64,000 nucleotides of DNA from positions 35,086,575 to 35,150,574 of the forward strand of contig NC_030819.1 in NCBI RefSeq assembly GCF_001704415.2, in the 5' to 3' direction. Below, piece by piece: positions 33,427 through 44,548 of the stretch; position 1 is the first letter of the stretch, and each line of letters starts with the position of its first letter. This stretch comes from Capra hircus. Its lineage: Eukaryota > Chordata > Mammalia > Artiodactyla > Bovidae. The notes beneath the pieces are model-generated. The model was not told the DNA's origin. It was given only the letters and a program-made list of their open reading frames with translations, and made no database searches. A program made the position numbers and the translations under genes.

Positions 33427-33778
33427 AGGGCTCCCTTGGTAGCTCAGTGTTGGAGAGTCCATCTGCCAATGCAGGAGACATGGGTTCAGCCCCTGACCCA
33501 GGTGAATCCCACATGTCTCAGAGCAGCTGAGCCTGTGCTCCATAACTATTGAGCTTGTGCTCTAGACCCTAGGAACCACAACTACTAAAGCCCACTGGCT
33601 GCATCTGCTGAAGTCCACACACCCTAGAGCCCATGCTCTGAAACAAGAGAAGGCATGCAATGAGAAACCTGCACGTCGCAATTAGAGTAGACTCTGCCCT
33701 TGGCAACTAGAGAAAGGCCACACAGCTATGAAGACCCAGCATAGCCAATAAATAAAACAAACAAACAAAAAAAAACTG
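33427..33778 (+). repeat. CHR-type tRNA SINE, near full length
   Basis: GGGCTCCCTTGGTAGCTCAG head, GCTGAGCCTGTGCTCCATAAC, GAGCTTGTGCTCTAGACCC and GAGAAAGGCCACACAGC in order, then CCAATAAATAAAAC and an A/CAAA tail. Mirrored at 60868-61222. Confidence 0.88.
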
Positions 33779-34079
33779 TAGTTATTTAAACACTTTTTAA
33801 AAACAGAAAGAAAATAATTATGAAAAGTAGTTGATCTTCTGAACTTTGCCACATTTCAAATCCCACTAGTTACATATTCCACAATCAAAGCATACTTCAG
33901 TTTTAGATATCAGCATGAGAAGGAAGAGTTACAGGAGAAATGACATTACATTTCCTTGTAAACAGTAAATTTACATGAAAATTTACTTATATGTAAAGTA
34001 GGTACCTGAGAACCTACTTTTATAGCACAGAAAATTCTACTCAGTGGTGACCTAAATGAGAAGGAAATTTAAAAAATGG
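33779..34079. other. Intron sequence, nothing assigned
   Basis: AT-rich unique intron, mirrored at about 60569-60867. Confidence 0.4.
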
Positions 34080-34200
34080 GGACATATGTGTAATGTACAT
34101 ATGACTGATGGCACTTTGTTGTACAGCAAAATCTCACACGACATTGTAAAGCAACTATACTCCAGTCAAAATTAATAAAAACAAAATAAATTTTAAAATA
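34080..34200 (+). mobile_element. L1 3' end fragment
   Basis: GATGGCACTTTGTTGTACAG, then CATTGTAAAGCAACTATACTC and an A-rich tail. Mirrored at 60445-60568. Confidence 0.75.
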
Positions 34201-34525
34201 ACACAGCAATTTCTAGGTCCAAGTAGCTTTAAAGAGTACAGAAGGACCATATTAAGTTGCAAACAGACAACTTAATTGTTTGCAACTAACAATTAGTTTG
34301 CAAACTATTGCTATTCAAGAAATAGCAAGAAACTATTATATTTTGAGAAGAGATAATTATAACCTAAATAATAATTTATAGATAATCTAAACAAGCAACT
34401 AACCTCTCACTAAGTGTTTTAAGGAAACACAAAGCATTTGTAAATAAATATTATCATTTAAATTTTTTTATCAATGATAAATGAGCATCACTATGCATAT
34501 AAAAGCACATACAAAGTCAGAAGTA
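34201..34525. other. AT-rich sequence with small hairpins
   Basis: GTTGCAAAC at 34256-34264 pairs with GTTTGCAAC at 34278-34286 (9 bp, 13-base loop). A perfect 14-base palindrome TAGTTTGCAAACTA follows at 34294-34307. The mirror copy is near 60338-60390. No repeat family assigned. Confidence 0.5.
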
Positions 34526-35111
34526 GCAGCCATGAGGAGATACCCCACATCCAAAGTCAGAGAAAACTTAGTAAGATGGTAGGCACTGGAGCAGCTGTGA
34601 GGAGATACCCCATGTTAAAGGGCAAAGGAGCAGCTCCAGCAAGACGGTAGAAGGGGCAAATTCACGTTTAGAATCAAACCTCATTCCCGCCAGAGATGCT
34701 CAGAGGGCTCACATGAACCTTCTGCACACCAGGACCCAGGGTCCTCACAGAGACTGAGACAGAACAGTGTTTGAGTGTCTCCCATGGAGGTATGGGTCGG
34801 CAGTGGTCTGCCACAGGGACAGGGGCTCTGGGTGTGGGTATGGCATAAGTCCTCTTGGAGGAGGTCACCACTAACCCCACCATAGAGCTGCCAGAATTAC
34901 ACAGGACTGGGAAATAGACTCGTGGAGGGCACAACAGAACCTTGTGCACCAGGACCAAGGAGGAAGGAACAGTGACCCCACAGGAGACTTGCCTATGGGA
35001 GTCTGGGAGTCTCCGCTGAAGGTGTGGGTCGGTGGTGGCCTGCAGCAGGGTTGGGGGCACAGTCTGTAGCATTACATGCATGGGATCTTTTGAGGGAAGT
35101 CACCATTATAT
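34526..35111 (-). repeat. Unassigned GC-rich interspersed repeat adjoining BovB 3' end
   Basis: On the minus strand this contains recurring short motifs such as GGGTATCTCCTCATGGCTGC and, 50-60 bases apart, GGGGTATCTCCTCACAGCTG, plus the phrase CTGTCTCAGTCTCTGTGAGG. I have the impression that it is a common ruminant repeat found next to BovB ends but cannot name the family. Open frames in it (34674-35081) follow composition, not function. Mirror copy at 59521-60130. Confidence 0.5.
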
Positions 35112-37444
35112 TCATTCAGTTCAGTTCAGTTCAATTCATTCGCTCAGTCGTGTCTGACTCTATGCGACCCCATGAACTGCAGCACGCCAAGCCTCCCTGT
35201 CCATCACCAACTCCCGGAGTTCACTCAGACTCATGTCCATCAAGTCGGTAATGCCATCCAGATACATCATCCTCTGTCGTCCCCTTATCCTCATGCCCCC
35301 AATCCCTCCCAGCATCAGGGTCTTTTCCAATGAATCAACTCTTCATATGAGGTGGCAAAAGTATTGGAGGTTCAGCTTTAGTATCACTCCTTCCAAAGAA
35401 CACCCAGGACTGATCTCCTTTAGGATGGACTGGTTGGATCTCCTTGCAGTCCAAGGGACTCTTTAAAGCTTTCTCCAGCGCTTCAGTTCAAAAGCATCAA
35501 TTCTTTGGTGCTCAGCTTTCTTCACAGTCCAACTCTCACATCCATACACAACTACTAGAAAACCACAGCCTTGACTAGACAGACATTTGTTGGCAAAGTA
35601 ATATCTCTGCTTTCCAATATGCTATCTAGGTTGGTCATAACTTTCCTTCCAAGGAGTAAGCATCTTTCAATTTCATGGCTGCAATCACCATCTGCAGTGA
35701 TTTTGGAGCCCCCAAAAATAAAGTCTGAAACTGTTTCTACTGTTTCCCCATCTATTTGCCATGAAGTGATGGGACCAGATGCCATGATCTTAATTTTCTG
35801 AATGTTGAGCTTTAAGGCAACTTTTTCACTCTCCTCTTTCACTTTCATCAAGAGGCTTTTTAGTTCTTCTTCACTTTCTGCCATAAGGGTGGTGTCATCT
35901 GCATATCTGAGGTTATTGATATTTCTCCTGGCAATCTCAATTCCAGCTTGCGTTTCTTCCAGCCCAGCATTTCTCATGATGTACTCTGAGTATAAGTTAA
36001 ATAAGCAGGGTGACAATATACAGCCTTGATGTACTCCTTTTCCTATTTGGAACAAGCCTCTTGTTCCATGTCCAGTTCTAGCTGGGGCTTCCTGACCTGC
36101 ATGTAGGTTTCTCAAGAGGCAGGTCAGGTGCTCTGGTATTCCCATCTCTTTCAGAATTTTCCACAGTTTATTGTGATCCACACAGTCAAAGGCTTGGCAT
36201 AGTCAATAAAGAAGAAATAGATGTTTTTCTGGAACTCTCTTGCTTTTTCCATGATCCAGTGGATGTTACCAACTTGATCTCTGGTTCCTCTGCCTTTTCT
36301 AAAACTATCTTGAACATCTGGAAGTTCACGGTTCATGTATTGCTGAAGCCTGGCTTGGACAATTTTGAGCATTCCTTTACTAGCATGTGAGATGAGTGCA
36401 ATTGTGCGGTAGTTTGAGCATTCCTTGGCATTGCCTTTCTTAGGGATTGGAATGAAAACTGACTTTTTCCAGTCCTGTGGCCACTGCTGAGTTTTCCACG
36501 TTTGCTGGCATATTGAGTGCAGCACTTTCACAGCATCATCTTTCAGGATTTGAAATAGCTCAACTGGAATTCCATCACCTCCACTAGCTTTGTTCATAGT
36601 GATGCTTACTAAGGACCACTTGACTTCACATTCCAGGATGTCTGGCTCTAGGTGAGTGATCACAACATCGTGATTATTTGGGTCGTGAAGATCTTTTTTG
36701 TACAGTTCTTCTGTGTATTCTTGCCACCTCTTCATAATATCTTCTGCTTCTGTTAGGTCCATACCATTTCTGTCCTTTATTGAGCCCATCTTTGCATGAA
36801 ATGTTCCGTTGGTGTCTCTAATTTTCTTGAAGAGATCTCTAGTCTTTCCCATTCTGTTCTTTTCCTCTATTTCTTTGCATTGATCGCTGAGGAAGGCATT
36901 CTTATCTCTTCTTGCTATTCTTTGGAACTCTGCATTCAGATGCTTGTATCTTTCCTTTTCTCCTTTGCTTTTTGCTTCTCTTCCCCTTTGCTTTTTGCTT
37001 CTCTTCTTTTCACAACTATTTATAAGGCCTCCCCAGACAGCCATTTTGCTTTTTTGCATTTCTTTTCCTTGGGGATGATCTTGATCCCTGTCTCCTGTAC
37101 AATGTCATGAACCTCTGACCATAGCTCATCAGGCACTCTATCTATCATATCTAGTCCCTTAAATCTTTTTCTCACTTCCACCGTATAATCATAAGGGATT
37201 CAATTTAGGTCATACCTGAATGGTCTAGTGGTTTTCCCTACTTTCTTCAATTTAAGTCTGAATTTGGCAATACGGAGTTCATGATCCAAGCCACAGTCAG
37301 CTCGTGATCTTGTTTTTGTTGACTGTATAGAACTTTTCCATCTTAGGCTGCAAAGAATATAATCAATCTGATTTTTGTGTTGACCATCTGGTGATGTCCA
37401 TGTGTAGAGTCTTCTCTTGTGTTTTTGGAAGAGGGTGTTTGCTG
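35112..37444 (-). mobile_element. BovB LINE, main part of a 5'-inverted copy (RT and 3' end)
   Basis: Minus-strand BovB from the end of the endonuclease (ANTLFQ-type region, near 37430) through the whole RT to the CAGTT repeat at 35112. Long open frames cover RT N-terminus to motif A (36151-37059) and RT to near the end (35555-36181). They are offset by a one-base deletion near 36195 that the mirror copy shares at about 58449. The YADD catalytic box is intact at 35894-35905. Its own 5' part lies in the opposite orientation at 37445-38206. Confidence 0.93.
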
Positions 37445-38206
37445 TGGAGAAGGGAATGGAAAACCACTTCAGTATTCTTGCCTTGAGAACCCCATGAACA
37501 GTATGAAAAGGCAAAATGATAAGATACTGAAAGAGGAACTCCCTAGGTCAGTAGGTGAAACAGATCAGTGGAGAAATAACTCCAGAAAGAATGAAGGGAT
37601 GGAGCCAAAGCAAAAACAATACCCAGCTGTGGATGTGACTGGTGATAGAAGCAAGGTCCGATGCCGTAAGAGCAATATTGCATAGGAACCTGGAATATCA
37701 GGTTCATGAATCAAGGCAAATTGAAAGTGGTCAAACAGGAGATGGCAAGAGTAAACGTCGACGTTCTAGGAATCAGTGAACTAAAATGCACTGCAATGGG
37801 TGAATTTAACTCAGATGGCCATTATATCTACTACTGTGGGCAGGAATCCCTCAGAAGAAATGGAGTAGCCACCATGATCAACAAAAGAGTCCAAAATGCA
37901 GTACTTAGATGTAATCTCAAAAACGACAGAATAATCTCTGCCCATTTCCAAGGCAAACCATTCAATATAACGGTAACCCAAGTTTATGCCCCAATCAGTA
38001 ACACTGAAGAACCTGAAGTTGAACGGTTCTATGAAGACCTACAAGACCTTTTAGAACTAACACCCCAAAAAGATGTCCTTTTCGTTATAGGGGACTGGAA
38101 TGCAAATGTAGGAAGTCAAGAAACACCTGAAGTAACAGGCAAATTTGGCCTTGTGATGTGGAATGAAGCAGGGCAAAGACTAATAGAGTTTTGCCAAGAA
38201 AATGCA
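37445..38206 (+). mobile_element. BovB LINE 5' part, inverted (leader and endonuclease)
   Basis: Plus-strand leader and endonuclease ending at the codon region for FCQENA, which is where the minus-strand part (35112-37444) takes over, with only about nine bases of the element unaccounted for. An open frame of 170 codons (37706-38218) carries the whole endonuclease N-terminal half, with GDWNA near 38091. Head and body in opposite orientation, missing almost nothing, is the signature of twin priming during insertion. Confidence 0.92.
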
Positions 38207-41200
38207 CCTCCACCATAGTTTATCTTTATTACCTCCACCATAGTTTGGCCCAAGGTAAGCAGCAGGGAGGGATCACAGCTTCACTCATCAACAGAAAACT
38301 GGATTAAAAATTTACTGAGCATAGCCCTGCCCATCAGAACAGGACCCAGTATGCCCCCTCAGTCAGTCTCTCCCATCAGGAAGCTTCCATAAGCTTCTTA
38401 TCCTTCTCCACCAGAGGGCAGACAGACTGAAAGCCACAATCACAAAAAACTAACCAATCTAATTACATGGACCACAGCCTTGTCTAACTCAATGAAAACT
38501 ATGAGCCCATGCCATGTACCTAAGACTGATGGGTCCACGGTGGAGTGTTCTGACAAAATGTGGTCCACTGGAGAAGGGAACAGGAAACCACTTTCAGTAT
38601 TCCAGCCTTGAGAACCTCATGAACAGTATGAAAAGGCAAAAAGATAGGACACTGAAAGATGAACTCCCCAGGTAGGTAAGTACCCAATATGCTACTAGAG
38701 AACAGTGGAGAAATAACTCCAGAAAGAATGAAGGAGATGGAGCCAAAGCTAAAACCAATACCCAGTTTGTGGATGTGACTGGTGATGGGAGCAAGGTCTG
38801 ATGCTGTTAAGAGCAATATTGCAAAGGAACCTGGACCGTTAGGTCCATGAATCTAGGCAAATTGGGAGCAATCAAACAGGAGATGGCAAAAGTGAATGCC
38901 ATTGAATTTCTAAAATTGGACATTTCAGGAATCAGCGAACTAAAATGGACTAGAATGGGTGAATGTAACTCAGAAGAACCTTATATCTACTACTGTGTGC
39001 AGGAATCCATTAGAAGAAATGGAGTAGCCATCATATTCAACGAAAGAGTCCAAAATCCAGTACTTGGATGCAATCTCAAAAAACACAGAATGATCTCTGT
39101 TCATTTCCAAGGCAAACCATTCAATATCACACTAATCCAGGTCTATGCCCCAACCAGTAACACTGAAGAAGCTGAAGTAGAATGGTACTATGAAGACCTA
39201 CAAGACCGTTTAGAACTAACACCCAAAAAAGATGTCCTTTTCATTATAGGGGACTGGAATGCAAAAGTAAGAAGTCGAAAAACACCTGGAGTAACAGGCA
39301 AATTTGGCCTTGGAATATGGAATAAAGCAGGGCAAAGTCTTATAGAATTTTGCCAAGAGAATGCACTGGTCATAGCAAACACCCTCTTCCAACAACACAA
39401 GAGAAGACTCTACACATGGACATCACCAGATGATCAGCATCAAACTCAGATTGATTATATTCTTTGCAGCCAAGATGGAGACACTCTATACAGTCAGCAA
39501 AACAAGACTGGGAGCTGACTGTGGCTAGGATCATGAATTTATTATTGCCAAATTCAGACATGAAAGTAGGTAAAACCACTAGACCATTCAGGTATGACCT
39601 AAATCAAATCCCTTATGATTATACAGTGGAAGTGAGAAATAGATTTAAGGGACTAGATCTGATAGAGTGCCTGATGAACTATGGATGGAAGCTCGTGACA
39701 CTGTACAGGTGACAGGGAGCAAGACCTCCCCAAGAAAAAGAATGCAAAAGAGAAAATGGCTGACTGAGGAGCCTTAAAAATAGCTGTGAAAAGAAGAGAA
39801 GCAAAAGCAAAGGAGAAAAGGAAAATATACCATTTAAATGCAGAGTTCCAAAGAATAGAAAGGAGATATACAAAAGCCTTCCTCAGTGATCAGTGCAAAG
39901 AAATAGAGAAAAACAATTAGAATGGGAAAACTAGAGATCTCTTCAAGAAAATTAGAGATACCAAGGAATATTTCATGCAAAGATGGGCACAATAAAGGAC
40001 AGAAATGGTATGGACCAAACAGAAGCAGAAGATATTATGAAGAGGTGGCAAGAATACACAGAAGAACTGTACAAAAACAGATCTTCATGACCCAGATAAT
40101 CACGATGGTATGATCTCTCACCTAGAGCCAGACATCCTGGAATGTGCAGTCAAGTGGTCCTTAGTAAGCATCACTATGAAGCTAGCAGAGGTAAAGGAAA
40201 TCCAGTTGAGTTATTTCAAATCCTAAAAGATGATGCTGTGAAAGTGCTGCACTCAATATGCCAGCCAATTTGGAAAACTCAGCAGTGGCCGAAGGACTGG
40301 AAAAGGTAAATTTTCATTTGAATCCCACAGAATAAATGAATGCTCAAACTACTGCACATTTGCTCTCATCTCACATGCTACCAAAGTAATGCTCAAAATT
40401 CTCCAAGCCAGGCTTCAGCAATACATGAACCATGAACTTCCAGATGTTCAAGCTGGTTTTAGAAAAGGCAGAGGAACCAGAGATCAAATTGCCAACATTC
40501 GCTGGATCATCAAAAAAGAAAGAGAGTTCCAGAAAAACTTCTATTTCTGCCTTATTGACTATGCCAAAGCCTTTGACTGTGTGGATCACAATAAACTGTG
40601 GAAAATTCTGAAAGAGATGGGAATACCAAACTACCTGACCTGCCTCTTGAGATATCTGTATGCAGATCAGAAGCAACAGTTAGAACTGGACATGGAATAA
40701 TAGACTGGTTCCAAATAGGAAAAGGAGTATGTCAAGGCTGCATATTGTCATCATGCTTATTTAACTTATGTGCAGAGTACATCATGAGAAATGCTGGGCT
40801 GGATGAAGTACAAGCTGGAATAAAGATTGCTGGGAGAAATATCAATAACCTCAGATATGCAGATGATATTGCCCTTATTGTAGAAATGAAGAAGAACTAA
40901 AGAGCCTTTGATGAAAGTGAAAGTGGAGAGTGAAAAAGTTGGCTTAAAGCTCAACATTCAGAAAACTAAGATCATGGATCTGGTCCCATCACTTCATGGC
41001 AAATAAATGGGGGAAACAGTGGAAACAGTGACAGACTTTATTTTTTGGGACTCAAAAATTACTGCAGATGGTGATTGCAGCCATGAAATTAAAAGATGTT
41101 TACTCCTTGGAAGAAAAGTTATAATCAATCTAGACAGTATATTAAAAAGCAGAGATATTTCTTTGCCAACAAAGGTCCTGTCTAGTCAAGGCTATGGTTT

Positions 41201-41378
41201 TTCCAGTAGTCATGTATGGGTGTGAGAGTTGAGCTATAGAGAAAGCTGAGGGCCGAAGAATTGATGCTTTTGAACTGTGATGTTGGAGAAGGCTCTTGAG
41301 AGCCCCTGGAACTGCAAGGAGATCCAACCAGTCCATCCTAAAGAAAAATAAGTCTGGAATGTTCATTGAAAGACTGAT
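38207..41378 (+). mobile_element. BovB LINE, near-complete copy, 3' end lost in N run
   Basis: Starts with the BovB 5' region (CCTCCACCATAGTTT, present twice near 38207 and 38232), then leader, endonuclease (open 38847-39518, GDWNA near 39250), RT (open 40389-40700) and YADD box at 40856-40867 (fourth codon GAT). Several frameshifts. Homology ends at the N run with roughly the last 260 bases missing; these are present in the mirror at 53006-53268. Confidence 0.93.
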
Positions 41379-41383
41379 NNNNN
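41379..41383. other. Assembly gap (5 N) at the duplication breakpoint
   Basis: Five unknown bases. The left side is BovB belonging to the inverted-duplication arm, the right side is L1. The arm homology continues to the last known base before the gap, so the real junction is inside it. Confidence 0.95.
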
Positions 41384-43718
41384 AAAGCAGGAATAGAAGG
41401 AACATACCTCAACATAATAAAAGCTATATATGACAAACCTCAAACCAGCAAACATTATCCTCAATGGTGAAAAATTGAAGTTTTCCCTAAAGTCAGGAAC
41501 AAGGCAAGGGTGCCCACTTTCACTACTACTATTCAACATAGTTTGGAAGTTTTGACCACAGAAATCAGAGCATAAAAAGAAATAAAAGGAATCCAATTGG
41601 AAAAGAAAAGTAAAACTCTCACTGTTTGCAGATGACATGATCCTCTACATAGAAAACCCTAAAGACTCCACCAGAAAATTACTAGAACTAGTCAATGAAT
41701 ATGGTAAAGTTGCAGGATATAAAATCAACACACAGAAATCCCTTGCATTCCTATACACTAATGATGAGAAAGTAGAAAGAGAAATTAAGGAAACAATTCC
41801 ATTCACCATTGCAATGAAAAGAATAAAATACTTAGGAATATATCTACCTAAAGAAACTAAAGACCTATATATAGAAAACTATAAAACACTGGTGAAAGAA
41901 ATCCAAGAGGACACTAATAGATGGAGAAACATACCATGTTCATGGATCGGAAGAATCAATATAGTGAAAATGAGTATACTACCCAAAGTAATCTATAGAT
42001 TCAATGCAATCCCTATCAAGCTACCAACAGTATTTTTCACAGAGCTAGAACAAATAATTATTTGTATGGAAATACAAAAAAACTCGAATAGCCAAAGCAA
42101 TCTTGAGAAAGAAGAATGGAACTGGAGGAATCAACCTGCCTGACTTCAGGCTCTACTACAAAGCCATAGTCATCAAGACAGTATGGTACTGGCACAAAGA
42201 CAGAAATATAGATCAGTGGAGCAAAATAGAAAGCCCAGAGATAAATCCACGCACCTGATGGACACCTTATCTTTGACAAAGGAGGCAAGAATATACAATG
42301 GAGAAAAGACAATCTCTTTACCAAGTGGTGCTGGGAAAACTGGTCAACCACTTGTAAAAGAATGAAACTAGAACACTTTCTAACACCATACCACAAAAAT
42401 AAACTCAAAATGGATTAAAGATCTAAACATAAGACCAGAAACTATAAAACTCCTAGAGGAGAACATAGGCAAAACACTCTCCGACATAAATCACAGCATG
42501 ATCCTCTATGACCCACCTCCCAGAATATCTGGAAATAAAAGCAAAACTAAATCAAATGGGACCTAATTAAAATTAAAAGCTTCTGCACAAACAAAGGAAA
42601 CCATAAGCAAGGTGAAAAGACAGCCTTCTGAATGGGAGAAAATAATAGCAAATGAAGCAACTGACAAAGAATTAATTTCAAAAATATACAAGCAACTCAT
42701 GCAGCTCAATTCCAGAAAAATAAACGACCCAACCAAAAAATGGGCCAAAGAACTAAATAGACATATCTCCAAAGGAAGACATACAGATGGCTAACAAACA
42801 CATGAAAAGATGTTCAACATCACTCATTATCAGAGAAAATGCAAATCAAAACCACAATGAGGTACCATTTCACACCAATCAGAATGGCTGCGATCCAAAA
42901 GTCTACAAGCAATAAATGCTGGAGAGGGTGTGGAGAAAAGGGAACCCTCTTACACTGTTGGTGGGAATGCAAACTAGTACAGCCCCTATGGAGAACAGTG
43001 TAGAGATTCCTTTAAAAACTGGAAATAGAATTGCCATATGACCCAGTAATCCCACTGCTGGCATACACACCAAGGAAACCAGAATTGAAAGAGACACGTG
43101 TACCCCAATAGTTCATCACAGCGCTGTTTATAATAGCCAGGACGTGGAAGCAACCTAGATGTCCATCAGCAGATGAATGGATAAGAAAGCTGTGGTACAT
43201 ATACACAGTGGAATATTACTCAGCCATTAAAAAGAATACATTTGAATCAGTTCTAATGAGGTGGATGAAACTGGAGCCTATTATACAGAGTGAAGCCAGC
43301 CAGAAAGAAAAACACCAGTACAGTATACTAACATATATATGGAATTTAGAAAGCTGGTAACGATAACCCTGTATGTGAGACAGCAGAAGAGACACAAATG
43401 TATGGAACAGTCTTTTGGACTCTGTGGGAGAGGAGAGGATGGGATGATTTGGGAGAATGGCATTGAAATGTATAATATCATATGTGAAATGAATCGCCAG
43501 TCCAGGTTTGATGCATGATACAGGATGCTCGGGGCTGGTGCACTGGGATGACCCAGAGGGATGGTACGGGGAGGGAAGTGGGAGGAGGGTTCAGGATGGG
43601 GAACATGTGTACACCCATGGCTGATTCATGTTGATGTAATGGCAAAACCAATACAATATTGTAAAGTAACTAACCTCCAATTAAAATAAATAAATTTATA
43701 TTAAAAATAAAAAATAAA
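41384..43718 (+). mobile_element. Bovine L1, 5' part missing (ORF2 RT to 3' UTR)
   Basis: Begins inside ORF2 reverse transcriptase just before the catalytic FADD box (41625-41636) and runs through the C-terminal region to the 3' UTR and the terminal AAAACCAATACAATATTGTAAAG with AATAAA-like A-rich tail near 43690-43718. An open frame of 168 codons follows FADD (41637-42143). It is broken by frameshifts, one near 41575 and another near 42075. Much better preserved than the L1 at 6665. The start is set by the N run, so its true 5' end is unknown. Confidence 0.93.
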
Positions 43719-44451
43719 ATGTAGCAGCAGTTTTTTTTATTGTAGAAAAGAAATTAAAGCTACTGGTTGGATGATTCCTGCTGTAATTTGGATTCCGTTC
43801 TTTCATTTTCATGTTTGGAAGGTGTTCAGCCCTAGTGAAAAAAGACTTGCTTCCTGGATGGGACTGGGAATGTTGTAGAGACTGATGGAAGCCACGCTGG
43901 CATTAATTTTGTATCTAGTACTATTTTGGAAGAAGTACCTAGAAAAATACACTCTGGCAAAAGTTAGCCAAGAATCTACTTTTTGTTTGAGTATGTACAT
44001 CATTAATCATGAATAATCATCTAGAAAACTGCCTAAGATAAATGTACACATTTTTATATGACATGGATTCCTTTTTCCATTCCTACATAGAGATAAAAGT
44101 GTTTTAGTTCAGTCAAGTGTTTAGAATTCCAGTAGTAGTTGTTTTTCTTATGAAACATGTAAATGGGTTAAGCTGAGTTTTAGGCAAAAAAGCCTTAGCT
44201 GTTAGTGCCTTCTTCACGGATTGCTTTTTAGAATTTTTTAGTGTAATTATTGTTTAAAGTTTGCTGCTGATGACTGTGAGGACCTAGTCAGATTTATTGA
44301 TTTATGTTTATTCAGTTTGTATTATTGGATTTGGTATTTAAACTACAGATCTTTGCTGTGTTGTCTTTGTCTCATGTTTACAAAATATGTTCCCAATTTG
44401 GAGCAGCCCCATTAATCTGCTTTTGTATACTGTACATTTTACATTTTGTAG
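43719..44451. other. Intron sequence upstream of the first plus-strand exon
   Basis: T-rich unique sequence. No match to the preceding NBD1 exon (ABC signature and Walker B) was found here. Confidence 0.45.
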
Positions 44452-44548
44452 ATGTATTTGTCAAGTCTTGAGGGAGAAGATCACAGTCTTAGTGACGCAT
44501 CAGTGGCAGTACCTGAAAGCTGCAAGTTGGATTCTGATATTGAAAGGT
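44452..44548 (+). CDS. ABCC4: ABCC4-like exon: end of NBD1 with the H-loop
   Basis: A 97-nt exon encoding, after one base completing a codon, CICQVLREKITVLVTHQWQY followed by LKAASWILILKG. This is the segment of nucleotide-binding domain 1 just after Walker B, with the H-loop His in VTHQ kept. Acceptor TTTTGTAG ends at 44451. Two donors overlap at the end; GTAAGT at 44549 gives phase 0 and joins Lys-Gly to the next exon's Gly, matching human Lys-Asp-Gly. Human Gln/Leu residues after VTHQ and after AAS are Trp here. No stop. The exon is short and I recognised it from the peptide, not from any long open frame. Confidence 0.88.

Larger units (their letters stand above)
30644..41378. repeat. Left arm of large inverted duplication
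   Basis: This block is the reverse complement of 53269-64000. Paired positions add up to 94643-94648 all along it (30778 with 63866, 32900 with 61746, 38206 with 56442, 41101 with 53545), so indels nearly cancel over 10.7 kb. In the 227 exonic bases I compared there are four mismatches, about 2%. It runs at its inner end exactly into the 41379 N run. At its outer end the partner leaves the window, so the arm may be longer. Indels exist, for example 16 bases missing here at 37444 relative to 57208-57224. Confidence 0.95.

Noticed and set aside
33427..33500. Cloverleaf-like tRNA sequence
   Set aside because: It is the tRNA-derived head of a SINE, with a SINE body and A-rich tail, not a functional tRNA gene.
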